The translations under genes and the position numbers were made by a program. The notes under the pieces are model-generated. The model made no database searches, had not been told where the DNA came from, and saw only the letters and a program-made list of their open reading frames with translations. Positions 34,493 through 45,821 of a stretch of 60,407 nt of DNA are shown piece by piece (the stretch's first letter is position 1; every line of letters starts with the position of its first letter). Source of the DNA: an uncultured Verrucomicrobiota bacterium (GTDB lineage: Bacteria; Verrucomicrobiota; Verrucomicrobiia; Opitutales; Opitutaceae); NCBI GenBank assembly GCA_903876795.1, contig CAIRBK010000084.1:1-60407 (forward strand), written 5' to 3'.

Positions 34493-36652
34493 TCAACGAT
34501 ACAACGCCGTGGTCGGCGTAAGAGTCAGGACGTTGTATTGCCGCATCGCCAGACGCCACCACTCAGCCAGTGCGGAGCTGGGCTGCTTCCAGAGTTCTTC
34601 ATGCAGCCAGATCATGGACTCGGCATCCAGCAGCAAGGCGAGCGTCTCCTTGGTGGTCAGGCGGGCCGGCCCTTCGCTGAGCAAGCGATGGCGAAGCAGG
34701 GCAAACCAGTCGCGCGACTCCTCGCTGGGACGTCGCTGTCTCAACATGGATACATGCACGGCGTTGATATACGGATCCAGCACCGCCTGGAGCAGTCCGT
34801 AATCGTTGCGCAGCGACTCGATCGGGCGCATATGTTTATAGCACTCGGCCAGGTTTTGAGTCAGCCGCCCGAGTTCGTGCGGAGGCCGCGTCTCCTCGGG
34901 GGTAAGGAAGATGCCCAACTTCCGGGCATGGGCGCCCAGCGACCCCTTGCTCAGCATGATGGACACGGGAATCGCCAAAACGAGGCCGGCCAGGACGGGG
35001 CTTAGCCACCAGAAAAAAGCCGGTAACAGGATAAACGAAGACACGCCCCACACCAAACCGAAGAACGTATGTCCTCCGTGAGTAAGAATGGCCTCCCGCC
35101 AATCGGTGCCGTCCTCGACTCCGCGGCGTTGAGTGACCCAGGAAACCCCTTGGCCGAGGAGGGTTGAAAACACGAAGCGACTGTTGAACAGCATGTGGAC
35201 CGGGGCCAGCAGGGCTGAAAAGAAAATCTCCAGCAACGTGGACAAGACCAACGGTCCGCGCCCTCCGAAACGTCCGGCATCCTCGGCTCGCTGCAAAGTC
35301 GTGAACAAGCTCACTATCTTCGGCAGGAAGAGCAGCAGCATGGTGAACAGGAAGAGGAAAAGTGCCTCGGGGATCTCGAACGCATGGCCAAATACCCAGA
35401 TGTATTTCTCGTAGGCGGCCGCAGACATGCCGGCCGCTCGCAGTTGGTTAAACACATGGATCGTGCTTACCACCATGAAGAGAAGCCAAAGCGGGCAGGA
35501 GACATAGGCCATCACTCCCATTAGAAGGTGGAACCGATTGGCCGGACGGAAACCACGGGCGGTAATCAACCAAGAGTGCTGCATGTTGCCCTGGCACCAG
35601 CGACGGTCGCGCTTGGCGCTGTCAATCAAGGTGGGCGGCCCCTCCTCGTAGGTGCCCTCTATGTCATGGGCGAGCCAGACCTGCCAGCCCGCCTTGCGCA
35701 TCAGGGCGGCCTCGACGAAATCGTGCGACAGGATGCGTCCGCCGAAAGGCTCGCTTCCAGGCAAATCCGGCAGCGCACAATGCTCCATGAAGGGCTGGAC
35801 TCGGATGATCGCGTTGTGCCCCCAGTAATTGCCGTCCTGCTGCTGCCAATAGTTCAGGCCCGCGAGAAAGATGGGGCTGTAGAGGCGATTGGCGAACTGC
35901 TGCATCCGGGCGTAGAGAGATTCTCCGTAAACCAGGCGTGGCGCGGTCTGGATCAGGCCGGCCTGCGGGGTTTTCTCCATCATGCCCACAAGCTTCACGA
36001 TGGCGTCGCCGGTCATGATCGAATCCGCGTCGAGCACCACCATGTACCGGTAACGCTTGCCCCAACGCCGGAGGAAATCAGCCACGTTGCCGGCTTTTTT
36101 GTTAATCTGCTGACGGCGTTTGCGATAAAAAATCCGACCGAATCCGTTGACCTGCTTGCACAGCTCGACCCAGGCGATCTCCTCCTGAATCCACTGGTTG
36201 GGCTTGTTGGAATCACTCAGGATGAAGAAATCAAAATGCGCCATCTTGCCGGTGGCTTCCAGTGACCGGTAGATCACACGCAAACCTTCGAAGACACGGC
36301 TGACATCCTCGTTGAACACCGGCATCACGATCGCCGTGCTCGCAAGCGGGATGTCCTCGTTGCCCCAATCGATCACCCGCGTGATGCGCTGGCGGTCACC
36401 GCCGCGATTGATGACATAGAAACCCAGCATGGCCGTGACAAATCCCACCGCGACCTGGGCGAACAGAATGACAAAAAGCACCAGCAGCAACCACTCCAGA
36501 CCGCGGATTTTGTCGTCACGCCAGAGGAGGTCGGCCATGAACCATGTGGCCACGCTGGTCAGCAGGAGCACCGATGAGTAAAACACCGCGCGTCGGCGGC
36601 GCAGTCGCTCTGGCCGTATGAACTGATAAAGACCGGTGGGAGAGGTTGTCAT
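34493..36652 (-). CDS. opgH: Osmoregulated periplasmic glucan glucosyltransferase OpgH
   Basis: 719 aa from the ATG at 36652 (MTTSPTGLYQF). A GT2-family inner-membrane glucosyltransferase that builds the beta-1,2 glucan backbone. Landmarks: the first helices (FYSSVLLLTSVATWFMADLL), MPVFNEDVSRVFEGLRVIY, DADSIMTGDAIVKLVGMME (DxD), WGHNAIIRVQPFMEHCALPD, ILSHDFVEAALMRKAGWQVW, and the QxxRW box as DRRWCQGNMQH, followed by several C-terminal helices. It is shorter than the 847-aa E. coli protein, chiefly in the N-terminal cytosolic part. It is the last gene of the minus-strand run, 8 bp after the small TM protein. Confidence 0.95.
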   Translation of the reverse strand: MTTSPTGLYQFIRPERLRRRRAVFYSSVLLLTSVATWFMADLLWRDDKIRGLEWLLLVLFVILFAQVAVGFVTAMLGFYVINRGGDRQRITRVIDWGNEDIPLASTAIVMPVFNEDVSRVFEGLRVIYRSLEATGKMAHFDFFILSDSNKPNQWIQEEIAWVELCKQVNGFGRIFYRKRRQQINKKAGNVADFLRRWGKRYRYMVVLDADSIMTGDAIVKLVGMMEKTPQAGLIQTAPRLVYGESLYARMQQFANRLYSPIFLAGLNYWQQQDGNYWGHNAIIRVQPFMEHCALPDLPGSEPFGGRILSHDFVEAALMRKAGWQVWLAHDIEGTYEEGPPTLIDSAKRDRRWCQGNMQHSWLITARGFRPANRFHLLMGVMAYVSCPLWLLFMVVSTIHVFNQLRAAGMSAAAYEKYIWVFGHAFEIPEALFLFLFTMLLLFLPKIVSLFTTLQRAEDAGRFGGRGPLVLSTLLEIFFSALLAPVHMLFNSRFVFSTLLGQGVSWVTQRRGVEDGTDWREAILTHGGHTFFGLVWGVSSFILLPAFFWWLSPVLAGLVLAIPVSIMLSKGSLGAHARKLGIFLTPEETRPPHELGRLTQNLAECYKHMRPIESLRNDYGLLQAVLDPYINAVHVSMLRQRRPSEESRDWFALLRHRLLSEGPARLTTKETLALLLDAESMIWLHEELWKQPSSALAEWWRLAMRQYNVLTLTPTTALYR

Positions 36653-36660
36653 GCGCAAGG

Positions 36661-37248
36661 CTACCGGGTTGCCAGAAATATGCCCAGCAAGGAGCCCAAA
36701 AAGAAAAGCCACAGAACCAGCAGCCGCAGCATCGGCCATTTTTCGATTGTTTCCAGGGTCTCACCGGCGGCCTCGGTGATCGGGCCGAGGTCGATATCAC
36801 GCGGGACCATGCTCGACACCGCCATGTCGGGTCCCGCCTGGATGGAACTGCTGCGCACGGACGCGGCGAAATCGTCGGGGATGGTCTTGCGATCCAGAAA
36901 CGCGTAAGGCCATTTTTGCGGGCCCTCGCACAGGAGCATGGCCACCCGACCCTCGATGGCGATGCGGTCGTGGGGGACACCTTTGTAGCCAAGAAGATCG
37001 GCAAACCACTCATCCATCATCACGGCGGTCTCCTCGGCGGCCAGCGTGGTGGGATCGGTGGCGGGATTCTGGGCATGGCGTCGAGCCGCCCGCTCCAAGA
37101 CCGCTTGGATCAAGCGACTTTGATGGAGGCGGTTATGAATACGATGGGCGCGCAGATAATCCTCGGTGCGCACATACGCGGCATTCCACGCCTCCATCGT
37201 GCCGGTGGGCGGCCGAAAAGTCGCGAGTTGAGCCTCTACGGGTTCCAC
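36661..37248 (-). CDS. Single-TM protein of unknown function embedded between opgG and opgH
   Basis: 195 aa using the GTG at 37248, which overlaps the opgG stop by 13 bp and is preceded by a TGGAGC ribosome-like site; an ATG at MEAWNAAYVRTEDYL is an alternative. The body is soluble and helical (RTEDYLRAHRIHNRLHQSRL, AVMMDEWFADLLGYKGVPHD, KWPYAFLDRKTIPDDFAASV). It ends in one transmembrane helix (LRLLVLWLFFLGSLLGIFLA), so it should be tail-anchored in the inner membrane. No family is recognised. Position and coupling imply a role in periplasmic glucan synthesis. It might supply what the N-terminal cytosolic part of longer OpgH proteins provides. Confidence 0.75.
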   Translation of the reverse strand: MEPVEAQLATFRPPTGTMEAWNAAYVRTEDYLRAHRIHNRLHQSRLIQAVLERAARRHAQNPATDPTTLAAEETAVMMDEWFADLLGYKGVPHDRIAIEGRVAMLLCEGPQKWPYAFLDRKTIPDDFAASVRSSSIQAGPDMAVSSMVPRDIDLGPITEAAGETLETIEKWPMLRLLVLWLFFLGSLLGIFLATR

Positions 37249-38753
37249 AGGTAGCTCCAGGTTTCGGACAGAATATGCGGCGGTTTTTGCAGGAAGCAAC
37301 GTAGCTCCGCGGGACGCCCGCTACCGTCGGGCTTGATGGCGAACGCTACCCGCCAGCTTCCGTTATAGGGGTTCTTCTCGATGCTTTGATGAACCAATTT
37401 GGCACCCGCGCCGACCGACACGTCGGCGGTGATGTCCGGCGTGGCACGTTGATTGGCGAGATAAGGTCCGGTGAAATCGACCCAGAAGCGAACCAACTCG
37501 GGTTCGTGGGTGGCGGACCGACCTATGCGGGTGGCCACGGCGTAACCGGCTGGCGGCACGCGACCTCCCTTGCCCTCGATGAACCAATGCAGCCTGTATT
37601 CGAAATTAACCGGCTCCCCCAGGGGAGGCAGCGTGGCGGGCACCCAAAATGCGACAATGTTATCCTGGGTCTCGTCGGGTGTGGGCAACTCCACCAGTCG
37701 CACGTCTCCGCGGCCCCATGCGCCGAGCGGCTCGACCCAAACGCTGGGGCGTTCGTGGTAATGGGCCTCCAGGTCCTGATAGGAGTCGAACTTGCGGTCA
37801 CGTTGGACCAAGCCGAAACCCTTGGGGTTTTCATCCGAAAACGCCGCGACGCGGATCGACTTGGGATTGATGAGGGGGCGCCAGAGCCACTCGCCGTTGC
37901 CTCGCTGCAATTGAAGACCGTCGGAATCATGAACCTCGGGACGAAGATCATTAAAGGTCGGCGGGGAGTTTTCCCCAAACCAGTACATACTCGTGAGCGG
38001 AGCGACCCCGAACACGGCCACATCTTTGCGCCGATAGATCGCGCTCTTGATCTCCATCACGGTGGAAGGTCCGGGAGTGATCGTCATGCGATAGGCGCCG
38101 GTCACGCTGACGCTGTCCATAAGGGCATAGATGGTGATGTTCTTGGAACGGTCCGTAGGGCGTTCGACCCAGAACTCTTCGAATACGGGAAATTCTTCGC
38201 CGCCCGGCTCGGCGGTGTTGAGGGCCAGACCGCGGGCCGACAACCCGTAGCGCATGCCCTGCCCCAGCGCGCGGAAGTAGCTGGCGCCTTGGAAAACGGC
38301 GAGCTCGTCGAAGTATTCCGGCGTATTGAGCTGGTTATGAATGCGAAACCCGGTGAAACCCATGTCGCCCGGGATGGAGCCCAGATTGCGATTGGCCCCG
38401 AAGTTAAACAGATTCTTGTCGTAGCCGATCATCTCCACCTGGCCCCGGTTGGTTTCCCAGAGCTGAACGGTCCGGTTGTAGATGAAGCCCGGATGGAAAA
38501 ACTGGAGCTGGAAGGGCAACCGCTCACGCCGCCACCAGGCGGAATTGGGATTAAAGCGGATGTCGCGGTATTGGTCGTAGCTAAGATTGCGCAGGGCCTC
38601 GGGCACGCGGTTGGGCCGCTCGGCATAAGGCTTCGATGCCAGGGTTTTCGCGCTATACTGCAATACCTCGAAGTCGAAGGGCACGTCGCTGGCGCGCAAC
38701 ATACCGGAACCGATAGAGGCGAGGGTCAGCCCGATTAAAAGATGTCGTTTCAT
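37236..38753 (-). CDS. opgG: Periplasmic glucan biosynthesis protein OpgG
   Basis: 505 aa. The signal peptide MKRHLLIGLTLASIGSGMLR is cut near RAS/DVPF. The mature part shows family signatures: LSYDQYRDIRFNPNSAWWRR, LPFQLQFFHPGFIYNRTVQL, FTGFRIHNQLNTPEYFDELA, SYFRALGQGMRYGLSARGLA, VFEEFWVERPTDRSKNITIY and VEIPTP-like VRLVELPTPDETQDNIVAFW. It acts in the periplasm with OpgH, probably in branching or release of glucans. It overlaps the following small TM gene and lies 4 bp after the UDG gene. Confidence 0.95.
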   Translation of the reverse strand: MKRHLLIGLTLASIGSGMLRASDVPFDFEVLQYSAKTLASKPYAERPNRVPEALRNLSYDQYRDIRFNPNSAWWRRERLPFQLQFFHPGFIYNRTVQLWETNRGQVEMIGYDKNLFNFGANRNLGSIPGDMGFTGFRIHNQLNTPEYFDELAVFQGASYFRALGQGMRYGLSARGLALNTAEPGGEEFPVFEEFWVERPTDRSKNITIYALMDSVSVTGAYRMTITPGPSTVMEIKSAIYRRKDVAVFGVAPLTSMYWFGENSPPTFNDLRPEVHDSDGLQLQRGNGEWLWRPLINPKSIRVAAFSDENPKGFGLVQRDRKFDSYQDLEAHYHERPSVWVEPLGAWGRGDVRLVELPTPDETQDNIVAFWVPATLPPLGEPVNFEYRLHWFIEGKGGRVPPAGYAVATRIGRSATHEPELVRFWVDFTGPYLANQRATPDITADVSVGAGAKLVHQSIEKNPYNGSWRVAFAIKPDGSGRPAELRCFLQKPPHILSETWSYLWNP

Positions 38754-38757
38754 TGGT

Positions 38758-39705
38758 CTACAGGAAGTATGAGCGTTGTTTATCCGAAATCGTCAATCCG
38801 GCTCGTTCCATGACTTTAAGCAAATCTTCCCAGGTGGCCCGCTTGGCTTTCTTTTCGGCGGCGGGCCCGGCGGCTGCTTGGCGCAGCAAATAGCTGGGAT
38901 GATAGGTCACCATCACGGGTTTTCCGCAAAACTCGCGCCACTGGCCCCGGACATCGCCGAGCGTCTTGAAGCTGCCCGCACCGAGCAGGCCTTTGGCTGC
39001 GGTCGCACCGACCGCCACGATCAGGGTCGGGGCCACCACCTCGATCTGCGCACGCAGAAAGGGCAGACAAAACGCCATCTCTTCCGGCGTGGGCTCGCGA
39101 TTGCCAACCTGCTCCATGCCGGACGGCGTCGGTATCTGCGGGCGCCAGTTCATGATGTTGCCGATGTAGACCTCCTCGCGCTTTAGGCCCATGGCACCAA
39201 TCATGCGGGTGAGCAACTGGCCGGCGGGGCCGACAAAAGGCTCGCCGCGCACCTCCTCCTCGGCACCCGGCGCTTCACCGATGAACATGATTTTGGCGTC
39301 CAACGAACCCACGCCGAGCACCACTTGTTTGCCAGGGCGCACGTTGGCCATGCAGACCGGGTGAGTGAGGACTTGTGAGCGCAACCACTCCCAACGGGAG
39401 GTTTTGTCGCCGGCAGGAAGTGTGAACACCGGCGGGGGGGGCAACCGATTGGAGGGGGCATCGGCCTTGGTCGCGCCCTCCGCAGCCCTTGGCGTCCTTG
39501 CGGGTTCCGCCGAAGCGGGCCGCACCGAATCGGTCTGCCGGAGGGGCGCGGGGGACGGGCTTGCGACGGGCTTGGAAGCAACTGTCCGGGAGGCGACCGC
39601 CTTGCGCAGAGCGGCGATGCCCTCTGGCGACACGCAAACCGAGGTCACGCCCGTCGATTTAAGGCGTTTGAGTTCATCGGTCAGGGCGGTTAGCGCGGCG
39701 CGCAT
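38758..39705 (-). CDS. Uracil-DNA glycosylase, family 4-like, with altered Fe-S ligands
   Basis: 315 aa. A low-complexity N-terminal ~100 residues (Ala/Pro/Ser) precede the catalytic domain. Motif 1 is [20 protein letters not shown], then [14 protein letters not shown], and motif 2 is [13 protein letters not shown]. Family 4 enzymes hold a 4Fe-4S cluster with four cysteines: CxxC before the first strand, one in a KCRPP motif and one in CxPfL. Here only HPVCMANV (one Cys), NIMNWRPQ (Trp in place of Cys) and FCLPFL (one Cys) are found, so two ligands are missing. It removes uracil from DNA if active. Neighbours are riboflavin synthase and opgG in one tight run. Confidence 0.88.
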   Translation of the reverse strand: MRAALTALTDELKRLKSTGVTSVCVSPEGIAALRKAVASRTVASKPVASPSPAPLRQTDSVRPASAEPARTPRAAEGATKADAPSNRLPPPPVFTLPAGDKTSRWEWLRSQVLTHPVCMANVRPGKQVVLGVGSLDAKIMFIGEAPGAEEEVRGEPFVGPAGQLLTRMIGAMGLKREEVYIGNIMNWRPQIPTPSGMEQVGNREPTPEEMAFCLPFLRAQIEVVAPTLIVAVGATAAKGLLGAGSFKTLGDVRGQWREFCGKPVMVTYHPSYLLRQAAAGPAAEKKAKRATWEDLLKVMERAGLTISDKQRSYFL

Positions 39706-39712
39706 GAAGGGG

Positions 39713-40309
39713 TCAGCCTCGGTGGGCTACGACGAGCTTCTCGACATACTTGCCGAGCAAGTCGAACTCCAAGTTGACCGCCGAGCCTGCCCGCTTCTCA
39801 CGCAGATTGGTCACTTGTAAAGTGGTCGGAATGATCCAGACGGCAAACGAATCACCGGCCGTCTCCGCCACCGTGAGCGAGATGCCGTCGATGGTGATGC
39901 TTCCCTTATGGATGAGATAACGCCCCTGGCCCGCAGGTGCTTGGACTTTAAGATAATGATCCGCGCCGCGGGGCTCGAAAACCTCGATCACGCCAAGACC
40001 GTCGATATGCCCGGTGACGAAGTGTCCCCCGATTTTCCCGCCAAACCGCAAGGCGCGTTCAAGGTTCACCGCCGCGCCCTCCTCCAAGGTGGAGAGATTG
40101 GTCAGGCGACGGGTTTCCTCCAGCACGTCGAACCATAGATGCCGGGCATCAAACCGCGTCACGGTGAGGCAGCAGCCGTTGACCGCGACGCTGTCGCCGA
40201 GGGCGACATCCCGCACCGCGACCTCGGCCGCGATCTGGAGTTTCCACGAATCGGCGCCTCGCGTAAACGCGACGACCTTGCCGGTTTCCTCGACGATACC
40301 TGTGAACAT
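39713..40309 (-). CDS. ribE: Riboflavin synthase, alpha chain
   Basis: 198 aa, a tandem repeat of two lumazine-binding barrels. Repeat one starts MFTGIVEETGKVVAF and includes GDSVAVNGCCLTVTRFD. Repeat two has GGHFVTGHIDGLGVIEVF, LIHKGSITIDGISLTVAETA and IIPTTLQVTNLREKRAG. It dismutates two 6,7-dimethyl-8-ribityllumazines to riboflavin. It sits 6 bp after the PDZ protein and 7 bp before the UDG gene, far from ribD in this window. The gene is also called ribC in some species. Confidence 0.96.
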   Translation of the reverse strand: MFTGIVEETGKVVAFTRGADSWKLQIAAEVAVRDVALGDSVAVNGCCLTVTRFDARHLWFDVLEETRRLTNLSTLEEGAAVNLERALRFGGKIGGHFVTGHIDGLGVIEVFEPRGADHYLKVQAPAGQGRYLIHKGSITIDGISLTVAETAGDSFAVWIIPTTLQVTNLREKRAGSAVNLEFDLLGKYVEKLVVAHRG

Positions 40310-40315
40310 GGGGGA

Positions 40316-41722
40316 TTACTTTAGTTTTACGCGCAGAACGGCGGTCTCGCCGTTGCGACTGGTGAGCAGCACAAAATCGGTCCGATTGGCATCGGCCTCG
40401 ATCACGGCAAGCCGGGCGACCGCCTCCTCGTAGGTTTTCACCTCGGAACCATCCACTTCTTGGATCCAATCGTCCTGACGGAGTCCGGCGGTGCCGGCCG
40501 GACTGTTGTTTTTGACGAATTGGGCGATCACGCCTCTGCGCGCGGCGAGTTTCACGCGGCGATTGATGCCGTCGCCATAAACGAATTCGCGGGCGGTGAA
40601 CCCGAGCCGCTCAAAATAGGTGCGGTCGGCCTCGCGAAACATCTTCGGCTGCTCGTCGATCTTGGCCTGGACTTCGATCCGCTCGGAACCGCGCAGGACC
40701 GTCAACGACACCGTGTCGCCCGGTCTGCGCAATGCCAGCGTGCGATCAACAAACCCCACCACCACTCGGTCGGGCTTGAAACGCGGAAGCGGTTTCCCGT
40801 CGATGGCCAGAATAATGTCGCGATTCTTTATGCCTGCTGCTTCGGCCGGACTGCCCTCAAGCACCTCGCTCACCACGCAGCCGGACTGGTCGCCGAGCTT
40901 GAGAAACGTGGCAACTTCAGGGTCCATCGGCTGGAGGCCGTAGAGCCCCGACCACGCGATTGGGCGTCCCGAACGGCTGGCCGGGATGCGCGCTAGCCAG
41001 GGGGCGACCTCCGCCGCGAGCATGAACACGCTGCTTTCCTCCGTATTCATCAGAATGATCGGCAGTCCGCGGTCATTCCGCGAATACTGCAGGTACGTCT
41101 GGCCAAACCCGGCGATAGCCACTCCGGCAAAGGAGCCACCCGGCGAGAAAACGGGCAATCCCGGAGCCGCCAGATCGGCCAGTGCGATTGCCGTGCGCTC
41201 CGGCATCGAGGTGATGTATGAGATCCGGCTGGCCATGAAGTAGGGTTTGAAATCCTCATCCTTTCCGCGCAACGCGATGCCCCAAAACTCCTCGCCGACC
41301 ACCGGTTCGGCGGCGGGCGTCGGGGCGGTGAACGCCGTCACCGGCACCAGGCTCGCGCGCAACCGCTCCTCAACACGCACGAAATGCCACCCGCTCACCG
41401 GATCTTGGCCGAGATATTCGGCGGACGAGTAGTCGCTGGCCGGCCGGCCCGGCAGATAGACACGGAAGTCCTTGAGTTTGTCCGGCGGCACAAAGGAATT
41501 GATCGCCCCAGGGGGCAGCACCAGCGTGCCGGCCGAGTCGGCCACCATCGCCGGGGTGATCGAGGGACGTCGATCCAGTTCAGTTTCGGTGAAAAACTCA
41601 ACGGCGACGATGGCCTTCACCCGCTCATTGAAGAGATCCGGCAGCGAGGCCGCACGGGCCAACGGGCCGAGACAAAGCGCCATGGCGGCCAGCGACAAAT
41701 GAAGGCGAAGGGACTTCCTCAT
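40316..41722 (-). CDS. HtrA-like PDZ protein with a degenerate, probably inactive protease domain
   Basis: 468 aa with a signal peptide (LHLSLAAMALCLGPLARAAS). The first ~230 residues occupy the place of the trypsin-like domain, but the expected GNSGG is replaced by GLPVFSPGGSFAGVAIAGFG, and no TNAHV-type His motif is seen. Two PDZ domains follow: VVSEVLEGSPAEAAGIKNRD and VIAQFVKNNSPAGTAGLRQD. It overlaps the active HtrA gene by 4 bp (ATGA), so the two are made together. It may be a regulatory or adaptor subunit of the active protease, located in the periplasm. This is inference from sequence and pairing. Confidence 0.82.
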   Translation of the reverse strand: MRKSLRLHLSLAAMALCLGPLARAASLPDLFNERVKAIVAVEFFTETELDRRPSITPAMVADSAGTLVLPPGAINSFVPPDKLKDFRVYLPGRPASDYSSAEYLGQDPVSGWHFVRVEERLRASLVPVTAFTAPTPAAEPVVGEEFWGIALRGKDEDFKPYFMASRISYITSMPERTAIALADLAAPGLPVFSPGGSFAGVAIAGFGQTYLQYSRNDRGLPIILMNTEESSVFMLAAEVAPWLARIPASRSGRPIAWSGLYGLQPMDPEVATFLKLGDQSGCVVSEVLEGSPAEAAGIKNRDIILAIDGKPLPRFKPDRVVVGFVDRTLALRRPGDTVSLTVLRGSERIEVQAKIDEQPKMFREADRTYFERLGFTAREFVYGDGINRRVKLAARRGVIAQFVKNNSPAGTAGLRQDDWIQEVDGSEVKTYEEAVARLAVIEADANRTDFVLLTSRNGETAVLRVKLK

Positions 41723-43089
41723 GGTTTTAAAATATACAGGGATACCCGCCGGTCGGACTCGGCCTCAATCAAAGCCGGGGCGGGTTTCGCAACAAAGTCG
41801 GCGTAGAGTCGCTTGGCGAGTTCCAAGGAGACCACACGCTCCTGGTTGATTTTGGTGATGATGTCGCCCCGGCCCAATCCGGCCACGGCGGCCGGGAACC
41901 CAGCCTGCACGCCGATGACCAAAAGCCCCGTGTCGTCGTCGAGTTGGTTCTCGCGGGCGTACGCGCGCGACACCTTGCGCACCGTCAGGCCCCATTTCTC
42001 AAACGCCCACTCCTCGCCCTGGCGGCTTTCCAATTTTTCCGTAACCAAAACGGGCGCCAACGCCTGGTCGCCGCGCTTGACCGCGAGCGTCACGGTCGCA
42101 CCGACGGGCTGGCTGGCGATGATGTTCAGAATGGGCGGCAACTGCTCGGGGAAACGCCCGTCGACCGGCGCTCCGTTGATCGTGAGCACGATGTCGCCTC
42201 CGCGCAGCCCGGCGCGGGCCGCCGGCGAGCCCGGATCGACGCTGTTGATGAGCATGCCGGTGTTCTGCTTGAGCGCGTAGAAACCTTCGAGATCGAGCAG
42301 GGCTCCGGGAACGATGCCGAGATAGCTGCGGGTGATCGCGCCGTCGGCGGCCAGTCCCGCGACGACGCGCCTGGCGATGTTGGCCGGGATGGCGAAGGCC
42401 AGGTTGTCCGCACCCAGATAACCGCGTGAATTGATACCGACCACGCGGCCGGATTCGTTGACCAGCGGACCGCCGGAGTTGCCCGGGTTGATGGCCGCAT
42501 CCGTTTGCAGCCAGGTGTTGAACAGGCCGGTTTCGTAGCCCTTCACCCCGCGGTTGTCGGCGAAAAACCGGCGGTTGTTGGAGATGATGCCCCGCGTCAC
42601 CGTGCGCGTGAGGCCGTGCGGCGTGCCGACCGCATAGACCGTCTGCCCGGGAAACAATTGGTCCGAATCGCCGAAGTCCGCGTGGGTAAACTTCAGCCCG
42701 CGCCGCTTCACCTCGGCGAGATCGATGCGCAGCAGCGCCAGATCCGTCCAGTGATCCCAGCCGACCAGGGTGGCGTTCACCCGCTCCAGGCTCGCCAGCG
42801 TGACCGAGAGCTCGACCGCGCGCGGGCTGGCCACATGGGCGTTGGTGAGAATGAGGCCGTCCTCCGACACGATCACGCCCGAGCCGATGCCGGCGGTGAA
42901 ACGCCGCGCCCCCGTGTCGAACGACTCCTCGCGCACGTCGATGCGCACGACCGCCTCCAGCAGCCGGGTGAACCCGCGCGAAACCGAGGCATCGACCGTG
43001 TTCGCCCAAGCGATGAACGCGAAGACAAAAACCGTGATGGTTCGAGTGATTGACGGCAGGGGGGATTCCTTCACCGTGGCGGGTTTCAT
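41719..43089 (-). CDS. Periplasmic serine protease, HtrA/Deg type with PDZ domains
   Basis: 456 aa from the ATG at 43089 ([10 protein letters not shown]); other in-frame starts reach into leuS. A signal/anchor helix ([20 protein letters not shown]) precedes the trypsin-like domain with the full triad: [15 protein letters not shown] (His), [13 protein letters not shown] (Asp) and [19 protein letters not shown] (Ser). Two PDZ-like regions follow ([19 protein letters not shown] and [18 protein letters not shown]). A protein quality-control role in the periplasm is expected. It is the first gene of the minus-strand run down to opgH. Only 3 bp separate its start from the divergent leuS start. Confidence 0.92.
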   Translation of the reverse strand: MKPATVKESPLPSITRTITVFVFAFIAWANTVDASVSRGFTRLLEAVVRIDVREESFDTGARRFTAGIGSGVIVSEDGLILTNAHVASPRAVELSVTLASLERVNATLVGWDHWTDLALLRIDLAEVKRRGLKFTHADFGDSDQLFPGQTVYAVGTPHGLTRTVTRGIISNNRRFFADNRGVKGYETGLFNTWLQTDAAINPGNSGGPLVNESGRVVGINSRGYLGADNLAFAIPANIARRVVAGLAADGAITRSYLGIVPGALLDLEGFYALKQNTGMLINSVDPGSPAARAGLRGGDIVLTINGAPVDGRFPEQLPPILNIIASQPVGATVTLAVKRGDQALAPVLVTEKLESRQGEEWAFEKWGLTVRKVSRAYARENQLDDDTGLLVIGVQAGFPAAVAGLGRGDIITKINQERVVSLELAKRLYADFVAKPAPALIEAESDRRVSLYILKP

Positions 43090-43092
43090 CCG

Positions 43093-45702
<2,610 letters not shown>

Positions 45703-45724
45703 AAAGACCTCCGGGCACTTGGTA

Positions 45725-45742
45725 CTAGGGTATAACCCCTAG
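45725..45742. promoter_or_regulatory. Palindrome CTAGGG-N6-CCCTAG before the polysaccharide operon
   Basis: CTAGGG (45725-45730) and CCCTAG (45737-45742) lie 79 bp upstream of the FecR-domain gene. Half-sites are identical to those at 11773-11792 beside the NarL-type regulator. It may be an operator for a LuxR-type regulator. Confidence 0.4.
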
Positions 45743-45763
45743 CGATTTTGGGCTGAGTCAGGC

Positions 45764-45784
45764 AAAAGGAACGCAATTCCTTTT
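45764..45784. terminator. Hairpin AAAAGGAA-CGCAA-TTCCTTTT between leuS and the FecR gene
   Basis: A perfect 8-bp AT-rich stem with a 5-base loop, flanked by further imperfect pairing (GGCTGAG at 45751 side, CTGAGCC at 45795 side). It could be a weak terminator of leuS or a leader structure of the operon starting at 45822. Confidence 0.4.
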
Positions 45785-45821
45785 CGCGCTGAGCCAAGAT
45801 CACATTCGGCGCACCCCAGCC

